From: Lobosporangium transversale
Taxonomy: Eukaryota; Mortierellomycota; Mortierellomycetes; Mortierellales; Mortierellaceae
Direction: 5' to 3'
DNA length: 64,000 nucleotides
Assembly: GCF_002105155.1 (NCBI RefSeq)
Contig: NW_019029053.1
Location: forward strand, 1-64,000
Shown here piece by piece: positions 36,201-51,457 of the stretch (the first letter of the stretch is position 1; each line of letters opens with the position of its first letter). Under the pieces are notes generated by a model that was not told the origin of the DNA, searched no databases, and worked only from the letters and a program-made list of their open reading frames with translations. The position numbers and the translations under genes were made by a program.

Positions 36201-39200
36201 GGCCTCCCTACCACAACTTCTCCTGGTGTCGTCCCCACTGACGGTATCCTTCCTGGAGGTGCCGGTGGCAAGACATCTGGTGGCAAGAACAACACTGGCG
36301 CTATCATTGGAGGTATTATCGGTGGCTTGTGTCTCATCTGCTTGATCGCCTTGATGTTCCTCTTCGCCCGTCGTCGCAGAGAACGCCGTAGTAGAGAAGA
36401 AAACGCCCATGGTATTCCCCCCGCTGGTCACACCGAGTATAGCTCTGCCCATGGCAGTGGCAGCAACCTCCCTCCCTTGGCACCCATTGGTCCCATTGAT
36501 CTAGAACGTGGTGAAGATAAGAATCAGCCTGGCGCTCCTACTAATACCAATGCTCATCCCAGTGTACCTTCTGCTGGCGGTGCTTTCCCAGGACCTTCTG
36601 GCTCTGGTGCTTCTCCTAACGGTGACCGCAATAATATTGGTGGCATCGCTGCCGGCGTTGTTGCTGGTGGTATTATTGGTGCTGCTGCAAGCCGTCGTTC
36701 GAGCGAGGATAGTCGTGAAAAGGTTTCTAATGGTCATGTCGCCCCTGGCGGTCCCTCTGGCGACAAACCAACTGAGACTAGCAGTGGTCGTGGTGGCTTT
36801 GTCCCTGTCCCTGTCCCTGTTTCTGGTGGTCCTAATGATGACAACTCTTCAAAGAATCCTTCTGGCCCTAGCGGTGGTTTCGTTCCTGTTCCTGGTGGCC
36901 CCTGTGATGACGATTCTAACAACAATCCCTCTGGCCCTAGTGGTGTGGTCCCTGCTCCTGATAACTCTACGACTGAAACCACTACGAACAATTCTGGCGG
37001 TGGTCTCAAAGGTACTCTATGGAGCGTTGCTGGTGCCGCTAGCGCTGCCATCTTCGGTAAGAAGAAGAATGACAATGATGAATCGACCACTGTTACTAGC
37101 AAGACAACTGTCACGACCAACAAGCATGGCCCCGTCTACACCACGACTGGCACTGGCGGTCGCACTGTGACCACTGAACGCACGGAGACTGGCACTCCTC
37201 GCCATGTTTTGACTGGCGTTGCCCCTGACTGCACCACTGTCCGCACTATCACCCAGCGCACCGAGTCAGGTGAAGACATTTTGATCCCTGTTGATGGCCA
37301 AGAAGGTGAAGAACGTGAGGTCATTACTGAACGCGATGAGAATGGCAAGATCCGCTATATCATTGGAAGTGTTATTGGAGTTGCTGGCGCCAGTGTTGTT
37401 CGACATGTTATCAAGTCCCATAATTCTGATGATGGAGAGAGCACCCGTATCATCCCTGGCGGTACCACCACCATCACCTCCTCGACCCGTATTGTAACTG
37501 AGCACACTGAGACTGGAGAGATTCGCTACGTTATCGTTGGTGACTTTAGCGGCAACGCCATTCGTGTCATCACTGAGCGTACCTCCAACGGCGAGATTCG
37601 TATGACCCCCACCAACGAGCCTACTGGTGAGTTGCGTCATGTCATCACTGAACGCACCAACACTGGTAGCACCCGATACATTGTTGGCAGCATCATTGCT
37701 GGAGGAGTCGCTGGCACCGTTGTTGAGCGCACGCACTCTGGCAGCACCCGTGTTATCCCTGGAACCATTAGCACTGTTACCTCGACTACCCGTATCATTA
37801 CTGAGCGCACATCCACTGGCGAGATCCGCTATATCATTGTTGGAGGTTTTAGCGGCAATGCCATCCGTATCATCACTGAGCGCACCAGCACTGGAGAACT
37901 TCGCATGATCCCCACGAACGATGAGTCTGCTGATATTTATGAGGTCATTAATGAGCGCACCGAGTCTGGCGAGATCCGCTACGTTGTTGGAAATATCATC
38001 AACACCACAATTACTCGTGTTATCATGGGACCTCGCATTATGACTGAACGCACCTCGACCAATGAGATCCGCTATGTGATTGTTGATCCATACAACGGCA
38101 ATGCTATCCGCACGAAGTTTGAACGCAATCAGGAGACTGGTGAATTTGTCCACATCCCTGTCAAGGAGCCTGAGGGTGAGTTGCGCTATGTGAATGAGGA
38201 GAGGACCGAGACTGGAGAGATTCGCAAGGTCATTGGTGCTGTCATTACTGGAAACGTTACTACTAACACCCGCACTGTCTCTGGAAATCCCATTCCTGTG
38301 GGAAGCTCAACTTCGACCCAGACCCGTATCGTTGCTGAGCGTGATGAGACTGGCGAGACTCGCTACTACCAGATCACTAACGGACCTGATGGCCAGGAAA
38401 TTCGCACTGTCGTCGAGCGTACTGAAGATGGTAGTTTCCGCATCCCAGGAGGCGCTGTGATCGTCGGAGCCGGAGCTACATTGATTGGAAACGAACACCA
38501 GACCACGACCACGACCCGCGTTGTTGGAGGCGGTACCTTGACCCCTGCTGAGCAGGCTGCGAACAAGACCCAGATTACGCTCAAGTTGAGTATCATGCGT
38601 TACGAGCGTGCTGATGCCTCGGCAGCTATCCCTAATGCTGAGATCGGTACTGTCTTGTTCTCAAAGTTCAAGAAGGTTGCTGCTGGTGATGTCAATATCG
38701 ATGACACTCAATACACACATGTTGAGGAAGTCAAGGCTCCTCATGCTCGCCGTACCATCAAGTGGATGAAGGTTGAGACCCACTGGAAGCGTGAGGCCGG
38801 TATGCTTCAGCATCTCAAGTCTGATCGCTACATCGCTGACCTTCACACTCTGTACTCGCTCCCTGCGTTTGCTGAATACCGCTATGTCTCCATTTTGGGA
38901 TCGTTCTCTCGTACCTTGGAGTCCTACATGTTGACTGAGCAGTTGTCTTCGACTCAGATCCGCCAATTGACTGCTTCGCTCTCGGATGCTCTGCGCTGGT
39001 GTCATGAGCACCATGTGGTCCACTTGAATGTTCGACCAGCCTCGTTCTACATTGAGGGTGTTCCTGGCAAGGATGCGGTGAACGGCAATGGACAGTTGGT
39101 CTGGAAGCTTTGGAACTTTGGTCATGCACGCTTCGTTGGTGAGACTGTGGATACCTCGGTTACGACTGCTACCTATGCTGCACCTGAGATCTTGAACGGA

Positions 39201-39479
39201 CGCAAGAAGGGTGATGGTAATGTGTCGTCTGCAGTGACGATGGATCGCTGGTCTTTGGGATTGATCATCTATGAGCTCCATGCTCGCAAGGCCTACTTCT
39301 CCTCCAGCAACTTTGCAGAGTTCCAGTTGACGAACGAGGATGGCAACAAGTTCACTCCTGCCTTGGACGCCATCAAGGAGGACGACGCTCGCAAGGCTGT
39401 TCGTGGTCTGTTGGAGGTCGAGCCCGATCACCGTTACACTCACGAGATATTGCGCGATGTCTACTTTGGAAGAGTATAA
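33253..39479 (+). CDS. Receptor-like single-pass membrane protein with C-terminal pseudokinase
   Basis: Exons 33253..33343, 34427..34910, 35022..35241 and 35364..39479 give 1636 aa; the first intron is 1083 nt. In order: a signal peptide (MDIQKNKATLASFLAMVLAA, cleaved near ASA-QV) and a Cys- and Trp-containing ectodomain with N-glycosylation sites (NMT, NWS, NIT, NTT), perhaps beta-propeller-like (residues about 30-335). A long Gly linker follows (about 346-520), then a transmembrane helix GLCLICLIALMFLFA (about 577-601) with an RRRRERR stop-transfer, and a cytosolic region with about 15 ERTxTGEIR-type repeats (853-1291). Last is a protein-kinase fold (about 1337-1636). In the kinase, the lysine (TIKWMK), alpha-C Glu and APE (1538-1540) are kept. 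HRD reads HLN (1485-1487) and DFG reads NFG (1516-1518), so phosphotransfer is unlikely. Ligand and pathway unknown. Confidence 0.9.
35604..36129 (+). repeat. Glycine-codon repeat tract
   Basis: GGN-rich coding stretch (GGTGGC, GGAGGA and GGTGGTGGCGGA units) encoding poly-Gly with regular Asp-Gly-Gly-Ser spacers and, at the end, Asn-Gly-Gly. It forms the stalk between ectodomain and membrane helix. The codon mix suggests expansion by slippage followed by synonymous divergence. Confidence 0.9.
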
Positions 39480-39547
39480 TCATTTTTTAATTTTATAATC
39501 ACAAAAATACCCACTACAACTACTTTTTTTACTATTGCAAAGAAAAG

Positions 39548-39590
<43 letters not shown>

Positions 39591-39777
39591 GAAAAAGAAA
39601 GCACTCATTATACATTTACATTATTGTTTACTTTTTATCTAAAGTGGTATTATCTAGCTTATTTAAAATCATCATTTTTATTAATAAAAAAAAAAAAATA
39701 ATAAAAAAAAAAAAAAAAAAAAAATAGATCATGCTTGTGGAAGAGTCTTTATATTATTATTCCTTATTTCTTCATTT
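39480..39777. other. Convergent 3' flank
   Basis: AT-rich spacer with A runs between the pseudokinase stop and the stop of the minus-strand DMAC1-like gene. It probably holds both polyadenylation regions. Confidence 0.5.
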
Positions 39778-40376
39778 TTATTTTTCTGGTGGTGGTGGCT
39801 CCTGAATGATAGGCATGGTCAATCTGTAAATTGCAGCGCCAATGAATGCTATAGAAAAAAAAAAAAAAAAAAAAAAAAATCAGTTGAGTGCCCAATATTT
39901 CTTTGATCAACAAATACAAGGATAAAACATGCCTGTTCCCAAAAGTCCGAGCCCGAGTCGACGAGCCACCAGAGTTTTCGGCAGTTGCTGGGCTTGATAG
40001 AAGGAGTAGAGACCTAAACCTCCGAAACCAGCACAGCCGATCACCTTACAGGGCAGACAGTCTGTAGGTAATTGTTGTTGCTGTTGAGTTTGATGAAGTA
40101 AAGGAGTTTTCAGATGCGGGTGAAGGTGGGGGCGGTCATGGGGTGAGAACGTTTCGGGTGAACGAGTTGCTTGGTCTACAACTTCAATGTTGCTATGCTT
40201 TCTATCGGTTGTAGGCTATAAGGGACATACACATGTATATAAATAAGTATATACTTGAGTATATAGATGCAAAGCGTTTGATGCGACTCTATTTTTTTAA
40301 ATTTGTTTATTTAGTTAGAGTGGACATTTCAAAGATGAATGAGTACCTCTGATGACATGAGGACTTGGTTTGTCAT
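39778..40376 (-). CDS. DMAC1-like mitochondrial inner-membrane protein (complex I assembly)
   Basis: Three small exons on the minus strand, 40376..40347, 40215..39933 and 39848..39778, join in frame to 127 aa. The product has a hydrophilic, His/Gln-rich N-terminus, then DCLPCKVIGCAGFGGLGLY, then a second hydrophobic segment GLGLLGTAFIGAAIYRL, and ends EPPPPEK. The D-C-x2-C motif followed by a Gly-rich helix pair is what I remember of the DUF4536 family, which includes DMAC1/TMEM261, an assembly factor for the distal membrane arm of respiratory complex I. Intron 2 (39849-39932) has a GC donor (CAG|GCATGT) with a normal AG acceptor, and the frame is only continuous with it. No long ORF marks the gene, so it is easily missed. 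Confidence 0.78.
39849..39932 (-). other. GC-AG intron
   Basis: On the minus strand, CAG|GCATGT...TATAG joins ACA-G to CA-TTC in frame and keeps the second hydrophobic helix intact. A run of about 24 A (plus strand; T on the sense strand) lies before the acceptor. Confidence 0.7.
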
Positions 40377-40974
40377 TGTTCAAGGGAGGAATAGGAAATC
40401 AGTAATTAAAAGGGCAGTGATAGTGAAGGCAAGATCGTTGGACTGCTAATCATCCTTTAATTGGTCAGACCATTTGATGATGCTCTGCCTAGATCAGTCG
40501 TTGATGTACATGTGCATGTACAGTACAAACGACCTTTTCCTTTCAAGCAGTTCTTTGGCTTTTCGATAGACGCGTATTGTCTGTCAATGGTTCAATGGTT
40601 CAATGGTCTTTTGGTTTTTCTTTTTTCTTTCTCCCACGTGGAATATTTTTTGCCACCAAAAAGTATAAATATAAAAAGTTATTCGTTCGTATCTCCATTT
40701 CTCAATGTCAAAACATCATCATTCTTGTATTACTTTTATTACTTTTCTTTTTTTTCCTACTTTCCTACTTGTCAATTACTCTGCACAAAGCTACACATCA
40801 TTGTTTACATCATTTCTTGAAAGTTAAAAAAAAAAAAAAAAAAACACACTCTATTCCACCTCAACGCGTATTTGCTTAAAAAGTTAAACGACAACATTAC
40901 TCTTTCCACTCATTTCTTAGCTCTTTTGACGTCTTATCACCTCCTGAAACTGGAAGAAAAATAAACAATAAAAA
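40377..40974. other. Divergent promoter region
   Basis: Lies between the minus-strand DMAC1-like gene and the plus-strand XRCC4-like gene, so it probably holds both promoters. A TACATGTGCATGTA palindrome is at 40507-40520, and the sequence next to the XRCC4-like start is CT-rich. No gene seen. Confidence 0.5.
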
Positions 40975-41219
40975 ATGACAGGCCAAGAGGTGTCCCTCTT
41001 CAATATCCATGGATTCAGCGCGGGCAAGGGCGGCACTCGAAGCTTTAAGGCTGATCATGCTATCCAAACCATTTGGGAGACAGCCCCAGCGATGGGTGAT
41101 GGTAACGACGATATTACTACCAGTAGTAGTAGCGCCCCATTAAGAGAGGAAAAGGCAAAACAATGTAGGATCTATGTCATGGACTATGTTTCTTTCTGGA
41201 AAGGGACCTGTAAGTAAGG

Positions 41220-41256
<37 letters not shown>

Positions 41257-41990
41257 TTTATTTTTGAGAGTCAAGCCTGAACCTTTTTGTTTACTAACGA
41301 ATTGTTTGTTATTTTTGTCAATAGTAACTCGTAGCCATTGGGAGGCACAGAGACATAGTCGTTGTGAAGACATGGTAAACGGTGATCTGTATGAAAGTCT
41401 GACCATAGATGCCTTTAAAGGCATGCCAAAAAAGCAAGGCGACAAATGGGCACTCACCCTTAGTGTCCGATCTGCCAATTTGCTTTCTGACGACTTGGAG
41501 GTATGAAAGGAAAAAAAAAGTCATTCTTCTAGTTGTCAAGTTCAATGATTCCTCGATTGCTTTTCTTTTCTTTTTTCTTTCTTCTTCTTCTTCTTCTTCT
41601 TTCACTCAGCTCATCATATTCAATATTTTTTTCCCTTTCTCTTAGCTGACTTGGGCTGGATCTACAACCAACACAATCGGAGGAAGGACATCACAGCAGA
41701 AGGTAGGACATAATGAGACGATATTAAAAAGGATGAAAAGGATGAAAAGGATGAAAAGGATGAAAATGATGAAAATGATGAAAATGATGAAAAATGATGA
41801 AAAATGATGAAAAAGATAGATAAATAACTATCGCTCTATGCTATCCTTTCTATTTTTATTTTATAGACCATCTTAGGAACTATGAATTTGGAGAAGGTTA
41901 CTCTAGAAGAGTCAAAGAGGGTCCTGCGTCAATGGATCAAAACCACCATTGAAGAACGACGGAAGTTTGAGGTATGGCATCTCTCTTTCT

Positions 41991-42022
<32 letters not shown>

Positions 42023-42318
42023 CTTCCGAAAACTAAAAATGATGCTACTTGGATGAAAAACATAACCTCGTCCCTCTTCCTCCGCTTTCTTTATTATGTG
42101 TTAGCGTTTGAGTGACAGTTTAAAGGAGCATGTTCACGGTTTGGACCGCCAGTATAAGGAGTGTAAAAGCCTATTGGCTGATTTCAAACTGGATAAAAGA
42201 CGTTCTCAAAGCGACATGATGGAAAAGGTACCAACCAAAATGAAATAAAATATATATATATATATATAAAAAAAAAACAGCTACTATACTAAAATGACAT
42301 ATTTCTTTCTCTTCAAAT

Positions 42319-42355
<37 letters not shown>

Positions 42356-43608
42356 GATGCTTAATCAATACCAAGAAAGAAAAGATTGCCCTGCTTCATA
42401 AAGATGTAGAGATCCTCGAAAAAGGTAAGCAGGAATGCTTAGGAAATTCCTTCTGCTTTTTGAAAAACGTTACTCATGCTTGGTCTAACCTCGTTATTAT
42501 CTGGACTTCCTCCTTTTTTTTTTTTTTTTCTTCTTCTTCTTCTTTCTTCTTTTTCCTTTTCCCTCCGCCTTCTAAATATGATAATCTTTAAAGCCCTAAG
42601 AGAAGAACGTCGAAAAACAGCAGTACTCGAAGGAAGAAAAGTCGAAGACATCGACGTGGACCTTTCAAAGTTAAAGAAGCAGGAAGAGACTGGGGATGAA
42701 AATAGTCAAGGATCAAGCAACGGCAAAGGCACAGGGCGTAGAACGAGCAGTGCCAGAGGCCGTGGCCGTGGACGAGGTCGAGGCAGAGGGAAGGCGTCGG
42801 CAACAGAGCTGGGATCGGATGGAGGTTCAGAAATGGGTTCTCAGCATATCAAAGCTGAAAAGGATACTGCAATCAAAGACAGTGGATCTCAGGACCCAGA
42901 GCATGGGCACGAGGATCCTGGGCTGCAAGCACTACAGCGGCAGAAATTGCCACATCCTCAGGATGGTTATGGATGGGACAATGATGATGCAGCGGAGGGA
43001 CGTAGCGGCAAACACAAACAAAACGAACAAACAGAAGACGAACCCTTGGTCCGCAAATCATCGCGTAAAGCTGTGGCAGTATCATCTTTAGTGTCAGTAT
43101 CCTCGAAGCTGTCAAACGCTGATCAGGAATCTATCAAACATCACTTGGACGACCTTACTGCTGGAGCGCAGCACCTCATCAGTCGAGTGTCAGAAGCTGC
43201 GAGCCACGGTTCAACAGGCCCAGCGAAAAATGAGGGCAAAAGTTGTGTTGTTGGCCTATCATCGAGGGCCACATCTTCATCGTCATCGTCTAGCTCCTCC
43301 TCACAAGGGCTAGTCATCAAGCGCGAAGAGTCTGACCAGGCCAGTAGATTGTTAATTGGTCAACATGCACAAGTGAAGGTAGCTGTTGAGGGTCAACCAT
43401 CCGATCCCTATGCTCGGAAGCGTTTAAGAGAGATGGACGACACTAGTGCTCCTGTGCGCGGTGATAACGAAGCCGATAATGGTGTCGTGGCAGTCAAGAA
43501 AAGCAGATCAAATAGTCCAGCCCCACCCGATAATCCTGGCCCCAGTAAACAAGGGCGAGGTCGATACCCAGTTGTGTCCATGTAAATGCCAACTACACAA
43601 AATTGATC

Positions 43609-43639
<31 letters not shown>

Positions 43640-43689
43640 ATTTGGTTATTTTTCTCTATTTTACTGGATCATGCTGACACGTACTATCT

Positions 43690-43724
<35 letters not shown>

Positions 43725-43968
43725 GACTTGACAATAATTCAGGCGCAAGGCAGGAACCATTAGGAGAACAAGGATTGATAAAGAATCGATAGAGTACACG
43801 CAACACGCAACATTGCGATCGATAAGCTCAACAGATAGTACAGGATCTAATGACGAAGCACGACAACGAAATCCATCGAATGGGACTACGAAGGTGCAGA
43901 AGGAAAGCATAGTCAAAGCCTCTGCCTCTCTCATCTCTGAAGAGGACCTGTATAGGGAGTTGGAATAA
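40975..43968 (+). CDS. XRCC4-like non-homologous end-joining factor
   Basis: Eight exons: 40975..41209, 41325..41500, 41646..41702, 41867..41971, 42105..42227, 42352..42424, 42594..43581 and 43743..43968, joining to 660 aa. The N-terminal about 190 residues have the alternating pattern of an XRCC4-superfamily head (DALTLSVRS-type strand at exon 2 end, LTWAGSTTN). A long coiled coil follows, containing FRCLINTKKEKIALLHKDVEILEK, which resembles the ligase-IV-binding stretch of XRCC4/Lif1. The 400-residue tail is disordered, with an RGRGRGRGRG block, many acidic and Ser-rich runs, and SLISEEDLYRELE at the end. XRCC4 holds DNA ligase IV at double-strand breaks in the nucleus. If the last intron is not spliced the protein stops at 43585, with 75 residues lost. 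Family call by coiled-coil motif and order of parts; XLF or another superfamily member is possible. Confidence 0.78.
41727..41812. repeat. GATGAAAAG/GATGAAAAT minisatellite in XRCC4-like intron 3
   Basis: About nine 9-10-base units (GATGAAAAG changing to GATGAAAAT, then GATGAAAAAT) filling most of intron 3 (41703-41866). The gradual change of unit along the array suggests stepwise duplication. Confidence 0.85.
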
Positions 43969-44263
43969 ATGAATCTGTTTGGAAAATACACACACTAGAA
44001 AGGATAGAGTCACAGCTCTTACCACCAAAGATACACAAACCTGGAATAACAATTAAATATGTTGAACAACCCCACCTTTTTCTTTTCTCTTTTATTTTAT
44101 TTTATTTTATTTCATGAACATTGTGTAAATAAATCTATGCTGTAAAGAATGCTGTGGTATCGTAATCGTAAGAGAAAAAAAAAAAAAAAAAAAAAAAAAT
44201 AAAGGTAAACTCCAATTCTATCGATTTTTTTTTTTCTTTTTCTTTTTTTTCTTTTAAATATTT

Positions 44264-46039
44264 CTATACAGCCTCGCTGTTACCGTTGCCACCTTTAGCG
44301 CCCTCCGACTTGATCAACTTTGGGATTTCTAGAATCTCCTTGAAATCTGGTTGATTGTATTCCAGAGCCACTTCTCTGTCTGCTTGTATGACCTTGAATG
44401 CAATCTGACGCTGACTCCATTCCACCTCCATGATCGCACCGGGGTTCTTTTGGACTATACAGGAATCTCCAAAATCCCAGGCACCATCCTCATCCTTCAT
44501 ATAGGCCGTATACTTGAGGTATGGAGACTTTGATGTGAACTTGTCTCGGACCACACCCGAGTTCCACCACAGGGGCTGTCCCCTATAGTTGAAATGCAAT
44601 TGGTTTCCACAGACTCTGTCCATATTGACACCATCACGACGGGTCTGTTGATTCGTTTGGGGGTCAATTGGATTTGTAACTGTCAGGCTCTCGCCCTGAA
44701 GATAACGATCAATCTCTTCCTGCGGCAACACCTTCTTATAAGGGATCGCATCGCCCACATTACCAATAACGCCTCCTCGATATCGGATAAACGAATAGCG
44801 TTCCTGAATCATCTCGAGTGCAATCCAGAATGACTCTTTATCACCCCAAGTCTTTCTATAAGTCACCTGGTCTCGTTCATGAAGATCGTTGATCTTGCAG
44901 ATGGCCAACAATCCCAAAAAGTGTCTCGTCTTATCCAGGACCACCACTCCAGATTCCATCTCATGATCGCCCTGACGATTGAACCAGCGAGTCTTGGAAG
45001 GATGGTTCGACATTGAAGGCAAGAATGATTCCATCCATACTTTTTTATCCCCTCCTGCACCAGGGAATAATGTGCGGTCATAAAAGAAGACTGTGCCCAC
45101 TTCCTTGTAGCCTCCGTCCTCAAACAGGACCTCCGGAGGCTCTAAAAAATAAGCATCCGAGTCCATGAGGATGACTTCGCTGAATTTACTGATTAACAAC
45201 GCAAAGGGCTTGATAGCCCATCCCCCAAGTCGAATCAGTTCGTTATCAATGACGGTTGTGATGTCGATTGTCCTCACGTTCTCATACTTTTCGAACCAGG
45301 CTCTATTTTCGGGCGTGAGATCATAATGGCCCGTATAGTAGATCTCGACCGGCAAAGTCGAGTTGACCACCTCTCTCAACACCTTGATAGCCGTCCGCGC
45401 AAACTTTGCATGGTAGTTTCCGACACACATGACAATGCCCCGTCCGCCATCCTTGTAAGTCTGGAAGAGATCAAAAGTGGTCTTGTGACGGCTCAAGACC
45501 CAAGGAAAAGTCGCTTGCTCCAATTTCTGTAGGAATTCAATTGCTGGTGCAATCTCTGAAGGCGGTGCATTATAGAATTGATCCTGTTGACCCTCTTGTG
45601 ATAGCTGATCATAGTAAGCCTTCATAGCATGCCATAATGCCCTAAAGACCCTCAGACGTTTAGTCAATGTTAAGAAATGGTTATCTTTGAGGATCCAATT
45701 CTTGTTTTCGTTTTCGGCCGAAGGCGGTTGAAAAGGTGATTCGGTCAGGTATTGCACAACTCGCTGTCCTTCAGGTGTTCGTAATGCTGCGGTATCGCCC
45801 TTTGTCCAAGGCTTAATATCCTTGGGGTCAAACGTGGCAATGTGATGAGTATAGTATATATCATGTTCTGCGCCCTCATGTGGTACAGACTGGACCTGAC
45901 CATCCTCATCAATTGAAAAATCAAAAGAGCCATGGTAACGAGACACAGATGCAAGAACAAAGAAGACGGCCAAGATGGCGATGATGCGCAAGGCTTGAGC
46001 CCTTCGCAAGGAAGAGGGAATGGCAGAACCAATCTGCAT
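44264..46039 (-). CDS. MNN1-family alpha-1,3-mannosyltransferase
   Basis: Intronless, 591 aa from the ATG at 46039. It is a type II Golgi membrane protein: short basic cytosolic tail (SSLRRAQALR), one signal anchor (IIAILAVFFVLASVS, residues about 17-31), then a lumenal domain. The catalytic region shows the MNN1/glycosyltransferase family pattern GWAIKPFALLISKFSEVILMDSDAYFL, with the nucleotide-sugar/metal DxD motif DSD at 293-295. MESGVVVLDKTRHF follows, also typical. The role is addition of terminal mannose to N- or O-linked glycans of wall and secreted proteins, from GDP-mannose. The frame is open about 86 codons further upstream, but that stretch is low complexity and the chosen Met directly precedes the anchor. 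Confidence 0.92.
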   Translation of the reverse strand: MQIGSAIPSSLRRAQALRIIAILAVFFVLASVSRYHGSFDFSIDEDGQVQSVPHEGAEHDIYYTHHIATFDPKDIKPWTKGDTAALRTPEGQRVVQYLTESPFQPPSAENENKNWILKDNHFLTLTKRLRVFRALWHAMKAYYDQLSQEGQQDQFYNAPPSEIAPAIEFLQKLEQATFPWVLSRHKTTFDLFQTYKDGGRGIVMCVGNYHAKFARTAIKVLREVVNSTLPVEIYYTGHYDLTPENRAWFEKYENVRTIDITTVIDNELIRLGGWAIKPFALLISKFSEVILMDSDAYFLEPPEVLFEDGGYKEVGTVFFYDRTLFPGAGGDKKVWMESFLPSMSNHPSKTRWFNRQGDHEMESGVVVLDKTRHFLGLLAICKINDLHERDQVTYRKTWGDKESFWIALEMIQERYSFIRYRGGVIGNVGDAIPYKKVLPQEEIDRYLQGESLTVTNPIDPQTNQQTRRDGVNMDRVCGNQLHFNYRGQPLWWNSGVVRDKFTSKSPYLKYTAYMKDEDGAWDFGDSCIVQKNPGAIMEVEWSQRQIAFKVIQADREVALEYNQPDFKEILEIPKLIKSEGAKGGNGNSEAV

Positions 46040-46301
46040 GAGGAAGAATGGAGGGGAGAGAAAGATAGTGTGTGTGAGTGTGAGTGAGTGAGAAAAAGGA
46101 AGAAAGAGTATCAGACACTTTCGGTGGCTGGAACTAGAGAGATAGTGAAGTTGAAAAAGAAGAAAAGATGAGAAAGGAAAAAAAAAAAAAAAAAAGAAAT
46201 GAACGATGTGCGGAGTATTGTATGGCGATGAAACAAAAAATATTATTAGTAGAAATGTGATGGGTTTGTGGGCTGTGGTTTGGGCAATGCCGCCCAACGG
46301 C

Positions 46302-46315
46302 CCAATGTCGATTGG
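46302..46315. promoter_or_regulatory. Paired inverted CCAAT boxes
   Basis: CCAAT at 46302-46306 and ATTGG (CCAAT on the other strand) at 46311-46315, about 265 bases upstream of the mannosyltransferase start. CCAAT is the binding core of the Hap/NF-Y complex. Only the motif is seen; binding is inference. Confidence 0.35.
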
Positions 46316-46669
46316 TCACAAATTCCAAATTCCAGGAACACAGTCTCAGGAAAGTTAAATTTGATCAATTTGCTACATCTATCCATCACACCCATACCCT
46401 ATACCTTTATCAACTCGTTTTCACATCCTCACAAACGACCTCTCTAATATATTTTCTTTACCGTCGATTTATCCTTCAGGTCCAAATCCACTGTCTACAC
46501 CATTCAACCGCTTGGTTCATTTTATCTTCTTGACTATACGTCTCCTTTTACGTATTGATGTCAAATTCAAGGATTTGGACTACATAGCAAAGCAGTACGA
46601 CTTTTTTTTTTTTTTTTTTTTTTTGTTTTTGTTTTTGTTTTGTTCTTCAGCGTTTATGTAGAATCATAT

Positions 46670-51457
<4,788 letters not shown>

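Noticed and set aside
35553-36452. Long open frames on both strands opposite the Gly-rich tract
   Set aside because: They encode Ser/Thr, Pro or His repeats that mirror the GGN codons; shadows of the real gene.
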